Below are positions 1 through 7,649 of a stretch of DNA of 10,333 nt, piece by piece. Source of the stretch: Chloroflexota bacterium (lineage in GTDB: Bacteria > Chloroflexota > Anaerolineae > Caldilineales > Caldilineaceae). The notes under the pieces were generated by a model. That model was not told the origin of the DNA, did no database searches, and saw only the letters and a program-made list of their open reading frames with translations. Location: NCBI GenBank assembly GCA_003577365.1, contig QEUY01000067.1:1-10333 (forward strand). Reading direction: 5' to 3'. The position numbers were made by a program, and so were the translations under genes. Positions within the stretch are counted from its first letter, which is position 1; every line of letters starts with the position of its first letter.

Positions 1-18
1 ACAAATTAGCGAGGTAAT

Positions 19-98
19 GTCATTCCGACCGAAGGGAGGAATCTCTCTGAGGGCGTACCTGACGCAGAGGGATTCCTCGGCAGGAGCCTCGGAATGAC
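19..98. repeat. Palindromic intergenic repeat with GTCATTCCGA ends
   Basis: The element starts with GTCATTCCGA (19-28) and ends with its exact reverse complement TCGGAATGAC (89-98). Inside it, GAGGAATC (36-43) pairs with GATTCCTC (71-78) and CTCTG (45-49) with CAGAG (65-69), so the whole 80 bp can fold into one long interrupted stem. GGTAATG (13-19) and CATTACC (125-131) form a further outer inverted pair. Repeats with these ends are, from general knowledge, a common type of dispersed non-coding palindrome in bacterial genomes. I cannot show copy number from one window. It lies downstream of fumC and may also affect transcript ends. Confidence 0.7.
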
Positions 99-169
99 AG
101 TTGCCGCATTTAATTGTAAAAGATCATTACCGTAGTCCGTACGGGTCTGTCCTAATACCTCTTGGCACA

Positions 170-184
170 GCCGCCAAAGGCGGC
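170..184. other. Small GC hairpin downstream of fumC
   Basis: GCCGCC (170-175) and GGCGGC (179-184) form a perfect 6-bp stem with an AAA loop. It sits about 65 bp past the original fumC stop. No U-tract follows on either strand, so it is at best a weak or Rho-assisted transcription end for the minus-strand fumC message. Confidence 0.4.
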
Positions 185-202
185 ACTCCCTACTCTCTTT
201 CT

Positions 203-239
203 TCCTCTGGCCTTTGCGCCCTCTGCGCTCTTTGCGGTG
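203..239. repeat. Short period-9 degenerate repeat
   Basis: On the minus strand this reads as successive 9-mers GCAAAGAGC, GCAGAGGGC and GCAAAGGCC, followed by AGAGGAAG. Together with the palindrome at 19-98 and the hairpin at 170-184, it accounts for much of the 249 bp without a gene at the left end. I see no open reading frame or RNA gene there. Confidence 0.45.
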
Positions 240-249
240 AACTCTCCGC

Positions 250-314
250 CTACGCCTGAATACCGCCCTCGGTCAACTGGCGCGGGTCGAGCAGCCGGTC
301 CAGTTCTTCGGCAG

Positions 315-330
<16 letters not shown>
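250..330 (-). pseudogene. fumC: Out-of-frame original 3' end of fumC
   Basis: In the frame that would follow if one 17-bp copy were absent, this stretch encodes 26 residues, beginning ETTDLTAEELDRLLDPRQ and ending in GGIQA before a TAG stop. The LTAEELDRLLDP part closely resembles the normal C-terminal tail of class II fumarases. This shows that the upstream reading frame has been shifted rather than naturally ending at 315. The arithmetic fits exactly: 250-1655 is 1406 bp, and minus 17 that is 463 codons. Confidence 0.85.
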
Positions 331-1655
<1,325 letters not shown>

Positions 1656-1678
1656 AGTGGCTCCTTTGCCTCCGCCGG

Positions 1679-1713
1679 CTGTCCTCCGGTGCGGCGCACC
1701 GGCCCAAGGACAG
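1679..1713 (-). promoter_or_regulatory. Hairpin in the fumC leader
   Basis: CTGTCCT (1679-1685) pairs with AGGACAG (1707-1713), and CCGGTGC (1686-1692) with GCACCGG (1696-1702). This gives two stacked 7-bp stems with a 3-nt loop and a 4-nt bulge. If transcription starts at the promoter near 1773-1801, the hairpin lies in the roughly 110-nt fumC leader, 12 nt before the ribosome binding site. There is no U-tract, so it is not a classical attenuator. It could influence mRNA stability or ribosome access. Confidence 0.5.
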
Positions 1714-1772
1714 GAACTCGGTTTTGTCTAGATTGACGGTCGGTTGAAGCGTCGCTTGGCGTTGTGACTGTC

Positions 1773-1801
1773 ATTGTAGCATCTCGGATTTTCGGGGACA
1801 A
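1773..1801 (-). promoter_or_regulatory. Predicted fumC promoter (minus strand)
   Basis: Read on the minus strand: -35 TTGTCC (1801-1796, four of six matches to consensus), a 17-bp spacer, and -10 TACAAT (1778-1773, five of six). The predicted start is near 1766, leaving a leader of about 110 nt before the fumC ATG at 1655. Its -35 box is separated by a single base from the -35 box of the opposing promoter. Confidence 0.65.
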
Positions 1802-1802
1802 T

Positions 1803-1831
1803 TTGACAGCCTCTCTGGGCTTGCCTACAAT
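1803..1831 (+). promoter_or_regulatory. Predicted promoter of the two-component operon
   Basis: A perfect -35 TTGACA (1803-1808), a 17-bp spacer and -10 TACAAT (1826-1831, five of six) give a strong sigma70-type promoter. Transcription should start near 1838. The ribosome binding site AAAGGGAG (1843-1850) and the ATG at 1856 follow directly, so the leader is very short. No activator site is needed to explain expression. Confidence 0.75.
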
Positions 1832-1855
1832 CGTAAGCGAAGAAAGGGAGCCTGC

Positions 1856-2533
1856 ATGGCCGAGACGATTCTGATCGTAGAGGACGACCGCCGTATCCGC
1901 GACCTGCTGCGCCGCGGGCTGATCTTCGAGGGCTACAGCGTGGAAACTGCCGAAGATGGCGAAGCCGCATTGCGCATTGCCCGTGACAAAGAACCCGACG
2001 CCGTGATCCTCGACCTCATGCTGCCCGGTATGGATGGCCTCGAGGTCTGCCGCCGGCTGCGCAGCGCCTCCAATGTGCCCATCTTGATGCTCACGGCGCG
2101 CGACACCGTGCCCGACCGCGTCACGGGGCTGGATGCCGGGGCCGACGACTACATGGTCAAACCCTTTGCCTTTGACGAACTGCTGGCGCGGCTGCGTGCC
2201 ATCTTTCGCCGCCACCGCCTCGAAAAGACCTCCGACACCGTGCGCTTTGCCGACGTCACCCTCAACCCGCGCACACGCCAGGTCTTTCGCGGCCAAGACG
2301 AGATCCAGCTCACCGCCAAGGAATTCGACCTGCTGGAGCTGTTTATGCGCCACCCCAACCAGGTGCTCACACGCGAACTGATCTATGAGCACATCTGGAA
2401 CTATGACTTTGGCGGCGAAAGCAACATCATCGAAGTCTATGTGCGCTATCTGCGCACCAAACTCGAAGCAGGCGACAAACCGCGCCTGATCCAAACCGTG
2501 CGTGGCGTCGGCTATGCTCTGCGCGAAAGTTAG
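1856..2533 (+). CDS. OmpR/PhoB-family response regulator
   Basis: This 225-residue cytosolic transcription factor has a receiver domain (about 3-118) and a C-terminal winged-helix DNA-binding domain (about 128-223). Receiver hallmarks are present: acidic pocket D10/D11, phosphoacceptor D53 in DLMLPGMDG, T80, and K102 in VKPF. The output domain has the family pattern LTAKEFDLLELF (152-163), HPNQVLTRE, the recognition helix around 190-203, and the terminal wing TVRGVGYAL. Length and key residues are complete, so it should respond to phosphorylation. The start is supported by AAAGGGAG five bases upstream. The histidine kinase that follows on the same strand is the likely partner. Target genes are unknown; its own promoter and the divergent fumC promoter are candidates only by position. 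Confidence 0.95.
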   Translation: MAETILIVEDDRRIRDLLRRGLIFEGYSVETAEDGEAALRIARDKEPDAVILDLMLPGMDGLEVCRRLRSASNVPILMLTARDTVPDRVTGLDAGADDYMVKPFAFDELLARLRAIFRRHRLEKTSDTVRFADVTLNPRTRQVFRGQDEIQLTAKEFDLLELFMRHPNQVLTRELIYEHIWNYDFGGESNIIEVYVRYLRTKLEAGDKPRLIQTVRGVGYALRES

Positions 2534-2743
2534 CCGTGCCGCCTGCTGCCATCCGGCGCGATCGTGACCCATGATCTCTAGCTTAAGCGTCTCTCACCCC
2601 GTCTTCATATCCTTCTCAACTGGCCGGCGCAGGCTGATGCCATGGGTTGGAGTGCAGATGCTTGGCGCGCCTATGCGCGCGACGCCGCAACCGAGCTTAG
2701 ACCCCAGGCGACCGGCCCCATACGGGCTGGGCACGGCTTTCCT

Positions 2744-4246
2744 ATGACGATCCGGCTGCGGCTGACGCTCTGGTATACGGCCCTCTTGGGCGCGACCTTG
2801 ATCCTCTTCAGCTTCTTTTTCTACTCGATCCTGGCCGCAAATCTCTGGGCGCAGACCCAGCAGGAGGCCGCGCGCCAAGCAGGCGAAGTCGCCAACACCC
2901 TAACGCTGCAACTGCAGGGCAACATCCTGATCATCCGCAACAACCCGACGCGCATCCAGTTCCCCGACCTCGACTTTTTCGCCAACTCCGTAGGCGTCCA
3001 GGTGATCGACCTCAACGGCATGATCCTCAAGCGCAGCAGCAACCTGGGGCCGATGCCCGTGCCCAATTACACCCAGGCCCTGGCCGACATCCGCATGGGC
3101 AAGAACCACCGCTTCTACACCTCCGGCAACGACGACGTGCCGCTGCTCGTCTTCAGCGTGCCGATCATCGCCAACCGCACCATTGTCGGCGCGGTCCAGG
3201 TGATCAAACCGGTGGCCGGGGTCGAGAACACTTTGGGTCAGGTCAGCCGCTATCTGATCTTCGGAACCGCGCTCAGCCTGATCTTGGCGGCGATTGTGGG
3301 CGCGTTTTTGGCGCGCCGCGCCCTCACCCCCATCGACACCATCACCCAGACCGCGGGAGCGATCAGCCGCACCAAAGACCTCAGCCGCCGTCTCAAAATC
3401 CCCAACGACGCCAGCGAGGTCGGCCAGTTGGCCCTCACCTTCAACGACATGCTCGACCGCATCCAGCAGCTCTTCCATACGCAGGAGCGACTGGTGGCCG
3501 ACGTCAGCCATGAGCTGCGCACCCCGCTGACCACGGTGCAGGGCAACATCGAGCTTCTGCGCCGCATCAGCCACGGCGCGCCCGGCGGCCGCGGCGAGAT
3601 GACCGCCGAGCTGATGCAAGAGACGCTCGACGAAGTGGAGAGCGAAACCGCGCGCATGGGAACCATGATCAGCGACCTGCTCCTGCTGGCCCAGGCCGAC
3701 AGCGGCGCGCTCCAATTGCAGATGGAGCCGGTCGAGATGGACACGCTGCTGCTCGACGTCTATCGCCAGGCGCGGCGCATCGCCGAGCGCCGCGGCCCGC
3801 ACGGCGGGCTGGAGATCCGGCTGGGGGCCGAAGACCAGGCCCTGGTGCGCGGCGACCGCGAACGGCTGCGCCAGGTGCTGCTCAACCTCGTCGACAACGC
3901 CATCAAGTATACACCCGGCGAAGGCGCCATCACCTTGGGGCTGGAAAAGCTCAACGGCTGGGTCAAGATCAGCGTCAGCGATACCGGCATCGGCATCAGC
4001 CCCGAAGACCAGGCGCATATCTTCGAACGCTTTTACCGCGCCGACAAGGCGCGCAGCCGTGAACTGGGCGGCAGCGGGCTGGGGCTGAGCATCGTTCACT
4101 GGATCGCCCACGCCCATCACGGCCATATCGACGTGCAAAGCCAATTGAACCAGGGCAGCACCTTTACGCTCTGGCTGCCCGCGCTTGAAGAAGGCTCCAA
4201 TGCCGCCGCCCAGGTCACGCACGAAGCGGAGGCCTGGGCGGCATAA
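2744..4246 (+). CDS. Membrane sensor histidine kinase (HAMP, HisKA, HATPase)
   Basis: A 500-residue inner-membrane kinase, probably phosphorylating the response regulator upstream. Visible order: transmembrane helix at about 8-30, an extracytoplasmic sensor region (31-168) with no motif I recognise, a second helix (169-190), HAMP (190-243), HisKA with H256 in VSHELRTP, and HATPase (365-480) with NAIKYTPGEG (N box), DTGIGI, FERFYRADKAR and GGSGLGLSI. All catalytic boxes are intact. The start is uncertain: the frame is also open upstream, with an ATG at 2642 that would add 34 residues of non-hydrophobic sequence. I chose 2744 because the first helix then begins within ten residues, as in most such kinases; neither start has a strong ribosome binding site. 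The gap of 210 bp to the regulator gene is longer than usual for such pairs and contains only a 6-bp GCGCGC hairpin (2665-2680). Confidence 0.93.
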   Translation: MTIRLRLTLWYTALLGATLILFSFFFYSILAANLWAQTQQEAARQAGEVANTLTLQLQGNILIIRNNPTRIQFPDLDFFANSVGVQVIDLNGMILKRSSNLGPMPVPNYTQALADIRMGKNHRFYTSGNDDVPLLVFSVPIIANRTIVGAVQVIKPVAGVENTLGQVSRYLIFGTALSLILAAIVGAFLARRALTPIDTITQTAGAISRTKDLSRRLKIPNDASEVGQLALTFNDMLDRIQQLFHTQERLVADVSHELRTPLTTVQGNIELLRRISHGAPGGRGEMTAELMQETLDEVESETARMGTMISDLLLLAQADSGALQLQMEPVEMDTLLLDVYRQARRIAERRGPHGGLEIRLGAEDQALVRGDRERLRQVLLNLVDNAIKYTPGEGAITLGLEKLNGWVKISVSDTGIGISPEDQAHIFERFYRADKARSRELGGSGLGLSIVHWIAHAHHGHIDVQSQLNQGSTFTLWLPALEEGSNAAAQVTHEAEAWAA

Positions 4247-4283
4247 AACGCCGCTGTCACAGCAGCGCCGTCGATGCGGTTTT
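4245..4283 (+). terminator. Possible terminator after the two-component operon
   Basis: Starting in the kinase stop codon, AAAAC plus CGC can pair with GCG plus GTTTT (4276-4283) around an internal CGCTG/CAGCG hairpin (4252-4256/4263-4267). This leaves a short U-run at 4280-4283. The stem has a 2-nt bulge and the U-run is only four, so this is a weak Rho-independent candidate. Confidence 0.3.
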
Positions 4284-4292
4284 CCCCATGCA

Positions 4293-4311
4293 CGCCGCCC
4301 GCCGGGCGGCG
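4293..4311. terminator. GC-rich hairpin between convergent genes
   Basis: CGCCGCCC (4293-4300) and GGGCGGCG (4304-4311) form a perfect 8-bp GC stem with a GCC loop. It lies between the stop of the histidine kinase (4246) and the stop of the convergent exported-protein gene (4325). There is no U-tract on either side, but the position fits a bidirectional transcription barrier. Confidence 0.4.
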
Positions 4312-4324
4312 CGGCCAAGGGCGT

Positions 4325-5617
4325 CTAGTCCAACAAAACCGTTGCCGTGAGGATATTCAGCAGTTCATCTTCCTGGGCCAACACGTCTTGCGGGTCGCCA
4401 AAGATCAACTGCATCACCCCGCCGTCGCTGCGCAGGTCGATATAGAGCACCACAGGCGTGATCAGGCCGCTGAAATCGCCCTCCCCGCCCAGCCGGAGGG
4501 TGATCGCCCCCTCACGCGCATAGTGGGCGTTGAGCGTTTCGTCGACCGTAAAATCACCGCCTTCCGACATCTTCTCCACCAGACCGGCGAAGACTTCATC
4601 CACGACGGCAGGGTCCGGCTCTCCGTCCGGCTGGCTCAACAACTCGTCTACCAGTTCGCCGACCTCCGGCCCCAAATCAGACTCCGTTCCCAGCATCAGC
4701 GCCAGCGTATACTCCGGGTCGGCGATCAAAAGGGGCAGCGTCTCGTCATTTGTGCCGGTCACATGCCAACCTTCGGGGATGGTGGTCTCCAAGATGCCGG
4801 CGTTGTCGCCGAAGACCAGGCCGCCGCTCTCCGCCGTTGCCAGCGTCAGGAGTTCCTCGTCAAAGGTGATGCTCTCTGCGACCTGGGCCACGCCGGGGGC
4901 CACCGCATCCCATTCTTCGGCGGGCGCAAAGGCGAAGAACATATAGGCGGTTTCACCCGGCGAGATGGCGTAGAAAGCGCCGCTGCCCTCCACGCCTTCA
5001 ATCGTCGCGTCGAAGTGGATCCCGGCCATCGGCACATGCTGCGCTGTCTGGCGGATCTCGATGCTCGTCAGCTCGGCCCCCTCCAAATACTCCCCCACCA
5101 GCATTTCCGGCATATTGGCGAAGAAGTATATCAGGATCATGCCTGGGAAGTCGCCGCCGGCATCCTGCATGGTCGCCACAAACTCGCTGTCGGGGGCCGA
5201 CATATCGAACAGGCTGCCAAAGCCCCCCTCCGAGACCTCCCAATCCGCCGGGGCGTGCAGCGTAATCCCACCGCTGGAGTATTCCGCCAAGCCGGAGCTG
5301 CCGGATGCCGGGGTCTCTTCTGGGGCGGGTGTAGCCTCTGCTTCGGGCGCCGGTTCCTCTTCGGGCACGGGCGTCGGCCTCCGCAGTTCGGGCAGGGTGC
5401 TCAACCCCGATGCAGCGGCAGGCGGCGCGCCATGCGCCGCCAGACCTGCGGTCGCCGCCACGCCCCGCGCCACGCTTTCGGCCAGCACAGGATCAAACGT
5501 CCCCTCCTGCTGCGCCGTCCTGACGCGCGGCGCAGCCCATAACGGGCTGCTGGCTGGCCCCATCACCAGCGCGGCGATCACTCCCGCCAGCACAACCCGG
5601 CGTATCAGCCTGTACAT
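4325..5617 (-). CDS. Exported protein with Pro/Glu linker and two similar-looking modules, function unknown
   Basis: I do not recognise this family. The 430-residue product begins with two positively charged patches and a hydrophobic core (about 8-28). An Ala-X-Ala-like site near LWAAP suggests Sec export and cleavage; there is no lipobox cysteine. A disordered Pro/Glu/Ala linker spans about 78-106. Two acidic segments follow, each opening with a surface-domain-like pattern: SGGITLHAPADWEV (115-128) and SGGLVF then TIPEGWHV (264-286). This suggests a duplicated beta-rich fold, perhaps PsbP/DUF1795-like, but that is inference from the G-I-x-h-x-P-x-x-W pattern. The start is fixed by AGAGGAGGA (5621-5629) just before the ATG. 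It lies 72 bp downstream of a histidine kinase gene on the same strand and may be co-transcribed with it, so a cell-surface role linked to signalling is possible but unproven. Confidence 0.8.
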   Translation of the reverse strand: MYRLIRRVVLAGVIAALVMGPASSPLWAAPRVRTAQQEGTFDPVLAESVARGVAATAGLAAHGAPPAAASGLSTLPELRRPTPVPEEEPAPEAEATPAPEETPASGSSGLAEYSSGGITLHAPADWEVSEGGFGSLFDMSAPDSEFVATMQDAGGDFPGMILIYFFANMPEMLVGEYLEGAELTSIEIRQTAQHVPMAGIHFDATIEGVEGSGAFYAISPGETAYMFFAFAPAEEWDAVAPGVAQVAESITFDEELLTLATAESGGLVFGDNAGILETTIPEGWHVTGTNDETLPLLIADPEYTLALMLGTESDLGPEVGELVDELLSQPDGEPDPAVVDEVFAGLVEKMSEGGDFTVDETLNAHYAREGAITLRLGGEGDFSGLITPVVLYIDLRSDGGVMQLIFGDPQDVLAQEDELLNILTATVLLD

Positions 5618-5626
5618 CGTTCCTCC

Positions 5627-5645
5627 TCTACCTTGTTCTACCTTG
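5627..5645. repeat. Short 10-bp-spaced direct repeat in the leader of the exported-protein gene
   Basis: TCTACCTTG occurs at 5627-5635 and again at 5637-5645. On the minus strand this places CAAGGTAGA twice just before the ribosome binding site, so the leader carries a second weak purine-rich AAGG stretch. Confidence 0.7.
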
Positions 5646-5689
5646 ATCCAATTTGATGTGGTCTTGGTTTCGCGGTTTCGATTCGGCCG

Positions 5690-7414
5690 CTATTGCACAT
5701 CCACAGCATGGGCAACCGGCAGCGCAATAAAGAAGGTCGTGCCGCGGCCCGCTTCGCTGCGCGCCCAAATCTGGCCGCCGTGCGCTTCGACAATCGCCTT
5801 GGTCAGGAACAGCCCCAGCCCCGCGCCCGACGTGCTGCGCCGCAGGCTGCTGTCCACCCGATAGAAGCGATCAAAGATATGGTTCAACTCCTCCTGCGGG
5901 ATCCCGATCCCCTGATCGGCCACAAAGAGCACCACGCGCGCCTGCCCGTCCAGTTCGGGCGGGCGCTGGCTCCACCCGCCAATACGGATCACACCGCCGT
6001 CGGGTGAATATTTGATGGCGTTGCCCAACAAGTTGGTCAGCACCTGGCGCAGCCGTTCTTCGTCCCCCCAGACCAGCGGCAGCGGTGCGCCGAAGTCGAG
6101 TTCAATCTGGTGTGTGCTGGTCTGCGTGCGGTAGGCCTCGGCGATCTTGCGCACCAGCGCCTCTAGATCGACCTCGGCGAAATCCAAGCGCAGCCCGCTA
6201 GCCTGGATGCGGCTGACATCCAGCAAATTGTTGATCAGCGACTCCAGCCGGTCAGCCTCCTCCTCGATGATCTCCAGACTTTGCCGCGCCGTGGCCGCGT
6301 CCCAGGCGGCGTCGGGCCGCGCCAGCGTCTGGGCATAGCCCTTGATCAACGCCACGGGTGTCTTTAGCTCATGGCTGATGATCGAAGTGAAGGTAGACTT
6401 CATCTCCTCTTCCTCGCGGAAGCGAGTGATATCGTGTACGTTGACAATGATGTTGACCAGATGCCCCGCCTCGTCATAGAGCGGCGAATAGGTGGCGGAG
6501 ACCGTCACCCGCCCGCCCCCCGGGCGCACCAGATCGCCTTCACAGCGCAAGCTGACCCCCTCGACGAGCGCATTCACCGTGTCGGCCTGGCACAAATCCT
6601 CGCCCACCACGTTTGTGAGCAACAGCACCTCATGGCAAGGACGGCCCAACGCCTCCGCCTCGCTCATATCCAGCATGGCGGCCAGCGCCTGGTTGATCAC
6701 CACCACACGGCGATGCACATCCAGGATCAAAATGCCGTCGGCGCTGTTCTCAATGATCGTCGCCAGGCGGCTGCGTTCGGTCTCCAACTGGTGATAAAGC
6801 CGCGCATTGCGCACGGCAATGGCCGCCTGGTCGGCAAAGCCTTGCAGAAACTGCCAGTCCATCTGCGTAAAGGCATATTCGCTGCGGAAGAGGTAGATCA
6901 CGCCCAGCAGCTCATCTTCAAACAGCAAGGGCAGACCGACCACCTGCCCCAAGGTGAAGCCCAGGCGCTCCTCCACCTGGCGCACGCGCGCCTGCATGTC
7001 GAGGAAATCATTGGAATCGGCGCCGGCATCGCTCTCGACACTGTCCCCGATACCGGCCTCAACATCGCTCTCGATACCTATGCCGGCCCCGTCTCTGGCC
7101 GCTGCCGGCTTCTCCTCCTGCATGCGCGGCACCATATCCAGCAGGGGTTCAAAATCCGGCCAGACCTGGGGCGGGATGTTGTAGACAGCGCGGATCTGAA
7201 AATAGGTGCGTCCCTCAGCGGGCGTCCCTGCGCTCGAAGGGTCGCGCGCCAGCACGATCAGCCCGGCGCGGCAGCCCACCATCTCGGCGGCGCTGCTCAA
7301 GATCAGCTTCAGCAAGCTGGGCAGGTCCAGCCGCGAGGTCATGGCGCGCGTGATGCGCAGCAGGTATTCACGCTGGCGCAGTTGATAGGTCGCAAGCAGG
7401 GCAGGTACGTTCAT
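5690..7414 (-). CDS. Soluble GAF-PAS sensor histidine kinase
   Basis: A 574-residue kinase without transmembrane helices, so probably cytosolic. Order: N-terminal helix, GAF domain (about 30-205), PAS domain (about 215-330, opening with IIENSADGILILD and ending VNVHDIT), HisKA with H348 in IISHELKTP, and HATPase (445-568) with NAIKYSPDGG, DQGIGI, FDRFYR and GAGLGLFL. All catalytic boxes are present. The GAF domain is interrupted by an acidic low-complexity insert (about 101-138) built on a 12-residue repeat (ESDVEAGIGDSV, then ESDAGADS). The start at 7414 is chosen because the GAF helix begins there and a TATAAT box lies just upstream; the frame is open to an ATG at 7486, but that 24-residue addition looks non-coding and would overlap the promoter. 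No response regulator is adjacent, so the partner is unknown. The ligand is unknown. Confidence 0.92.
   Translation of the reverse strand: MNVPALLATYQLRQREYLLRITRAMTSRLDLPSLLKLILSSAAEMVGCRAGLIVLARDPSSAGTPAEGRTYFQIRAVYNIPPQVWPDFEPLLDMVPRMQEEKPAAARDGAGIGIESDVEAGIGDSVESDAGADSNDFLDMQARVRQVEERLGFTLGQVVGLPLLFEDELLGVIYLFRSEYAFTQMDWQFLQGFADQAAIAVRNARLYHQLETERSRLATIIENSADGILILDVHRRVVVINQALAAMLDMSEAEALGRPCHEVLLLTNVVGEDLCQADTVNALVEGVSLRCEGDLVRPGGGRVTVSATYSPLYDEAGHLVNIIVNVHDITRFREEEEMKSTFTSIISHELKTPVALIKGYAQTLARPDAAWDAATARQSLEIIEEEADRLESLINNLLDVSRIQASGLRLDFAEVDLEALVRKIAEAYRTQTSTHQIELDFGAPLPLVWGDEERLRQVLTNLLGNAIKYSPDGGVIRIGGWSQRPPELDGQARVVLFVADQGIGIPQEELNHIFDRFYRVDSSLRRSTSGAGLGLFLTKAIVEAHGGQIWARSEAGRGTTFFIALPVAHAVDVQ
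7027..7074. repeat. 36-bp-spaced direct repeat coding the acidic insert of the soluble kinase
   Basis: CATCGCTCTCGA occurs at 7027-7038 and again at 7063-7074, 36 bp (12 codons) apart, with partly similar GCCGG-containing flanks. It encodes the repeated ESD segment in the GAF insert and keeps the reading frame. Confidence 0.75.
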
Positions 7415-7420
7415 AGGCCC

Positions 7421-7448
7421 ATTATAGCGCACCAGGGGAGAGACACAA
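7421..7448 (-). promoter_or_regulatory. Predicted promoter giving a leaderless kinase mRNA
   Basis: On the minus strand a perfect TATAAT (7426-7421) ends six bases before the ATG at 7414. Transcription would therefore start at, or within a base or two of, the A of the start codon. A weak -35 TTGTGT (7448-7443, three of six) lies 16 bp upstream. No Shine-Dalgarno sequence precedes this ATG, which agrees with leaderless translation. Confidence 0.6.
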
Positions 7449-7503
7449 GCGCCATGCACAGCTCTCCCCGCGCAAACGAGACACACCGGCGCTCGGCGGC
7501 TTA

Positions 7504-7533
7504 TGTTGATGTTGTAGCTGTTGATGTTGTAGC
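7504..7533. repeat. Perfect 15-bp tandem duplication upstream of dodecin
   Basis: TGTTGATGTTGTAGC occurs at 7504-7518 and again at 7519-7533 without mismatch. It lies in the 235-bp region between the divergent kinase and dodecin genes, about 10 bp upstream of the weak dodecin promoter candidate. It is non-coding. It could be a pair of operator half-sites or simply a slippage duplication. Confidence 0.95.
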
Positions 7534-7541
7534 AGGCCTAC

Positions 7542-7571
7542 TTGTTTTCGGGCAGGCGATCGCATTACACT
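7542..7571 (+). promoter_or_regulatory. Weak promoter candidate for dodecin
   Basis: TTGTTT (7542-7547, three of six) is followed after 18 bp by TACACT (7566-7571, four of six to TATAAT). This would give a leader of about 70 nt before the ATG at 7650. Matches are poor and other positions in 7487-7649 cannot be excluded. Confidence 0.25.
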
Positions 7572-7649
7572 TGCCGGCAGGGGTCGATGCCCGGCTGGTC
7601 CGCAGCCCGGCGCACCAGGCCCCTACGAGCATGTTGAAAGGGGCGCATC

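Noticed and set aside
2900..4318. 472-residue minus-strand frame opposite the membrane histidine kinase
   Set aside because: The plus-strand kinase has every catalytic motif; the antisense frame has none and a low-complexity Ala/Val/Asp composition.
4274..5542. 422-residue plus-strand frame opposite the exported protein
   Set aside because: The minus-strand gene has a signal peptide and a ribosome binding site; the plus frame starts without one and ends in Arg-rich sequence.
7415..7486. 24-residue N-terminal extension of the soluble kinase
   Set aside because: It contains the TATAAT promoter, lacks a ribosome binding site, and does not resemble a GAF-kinase N-terminus.
7504..7533. CRISPR-like repeat
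   Set aside because: Only two 15-bp copies with no spacer between them, and no cas genes nearby.
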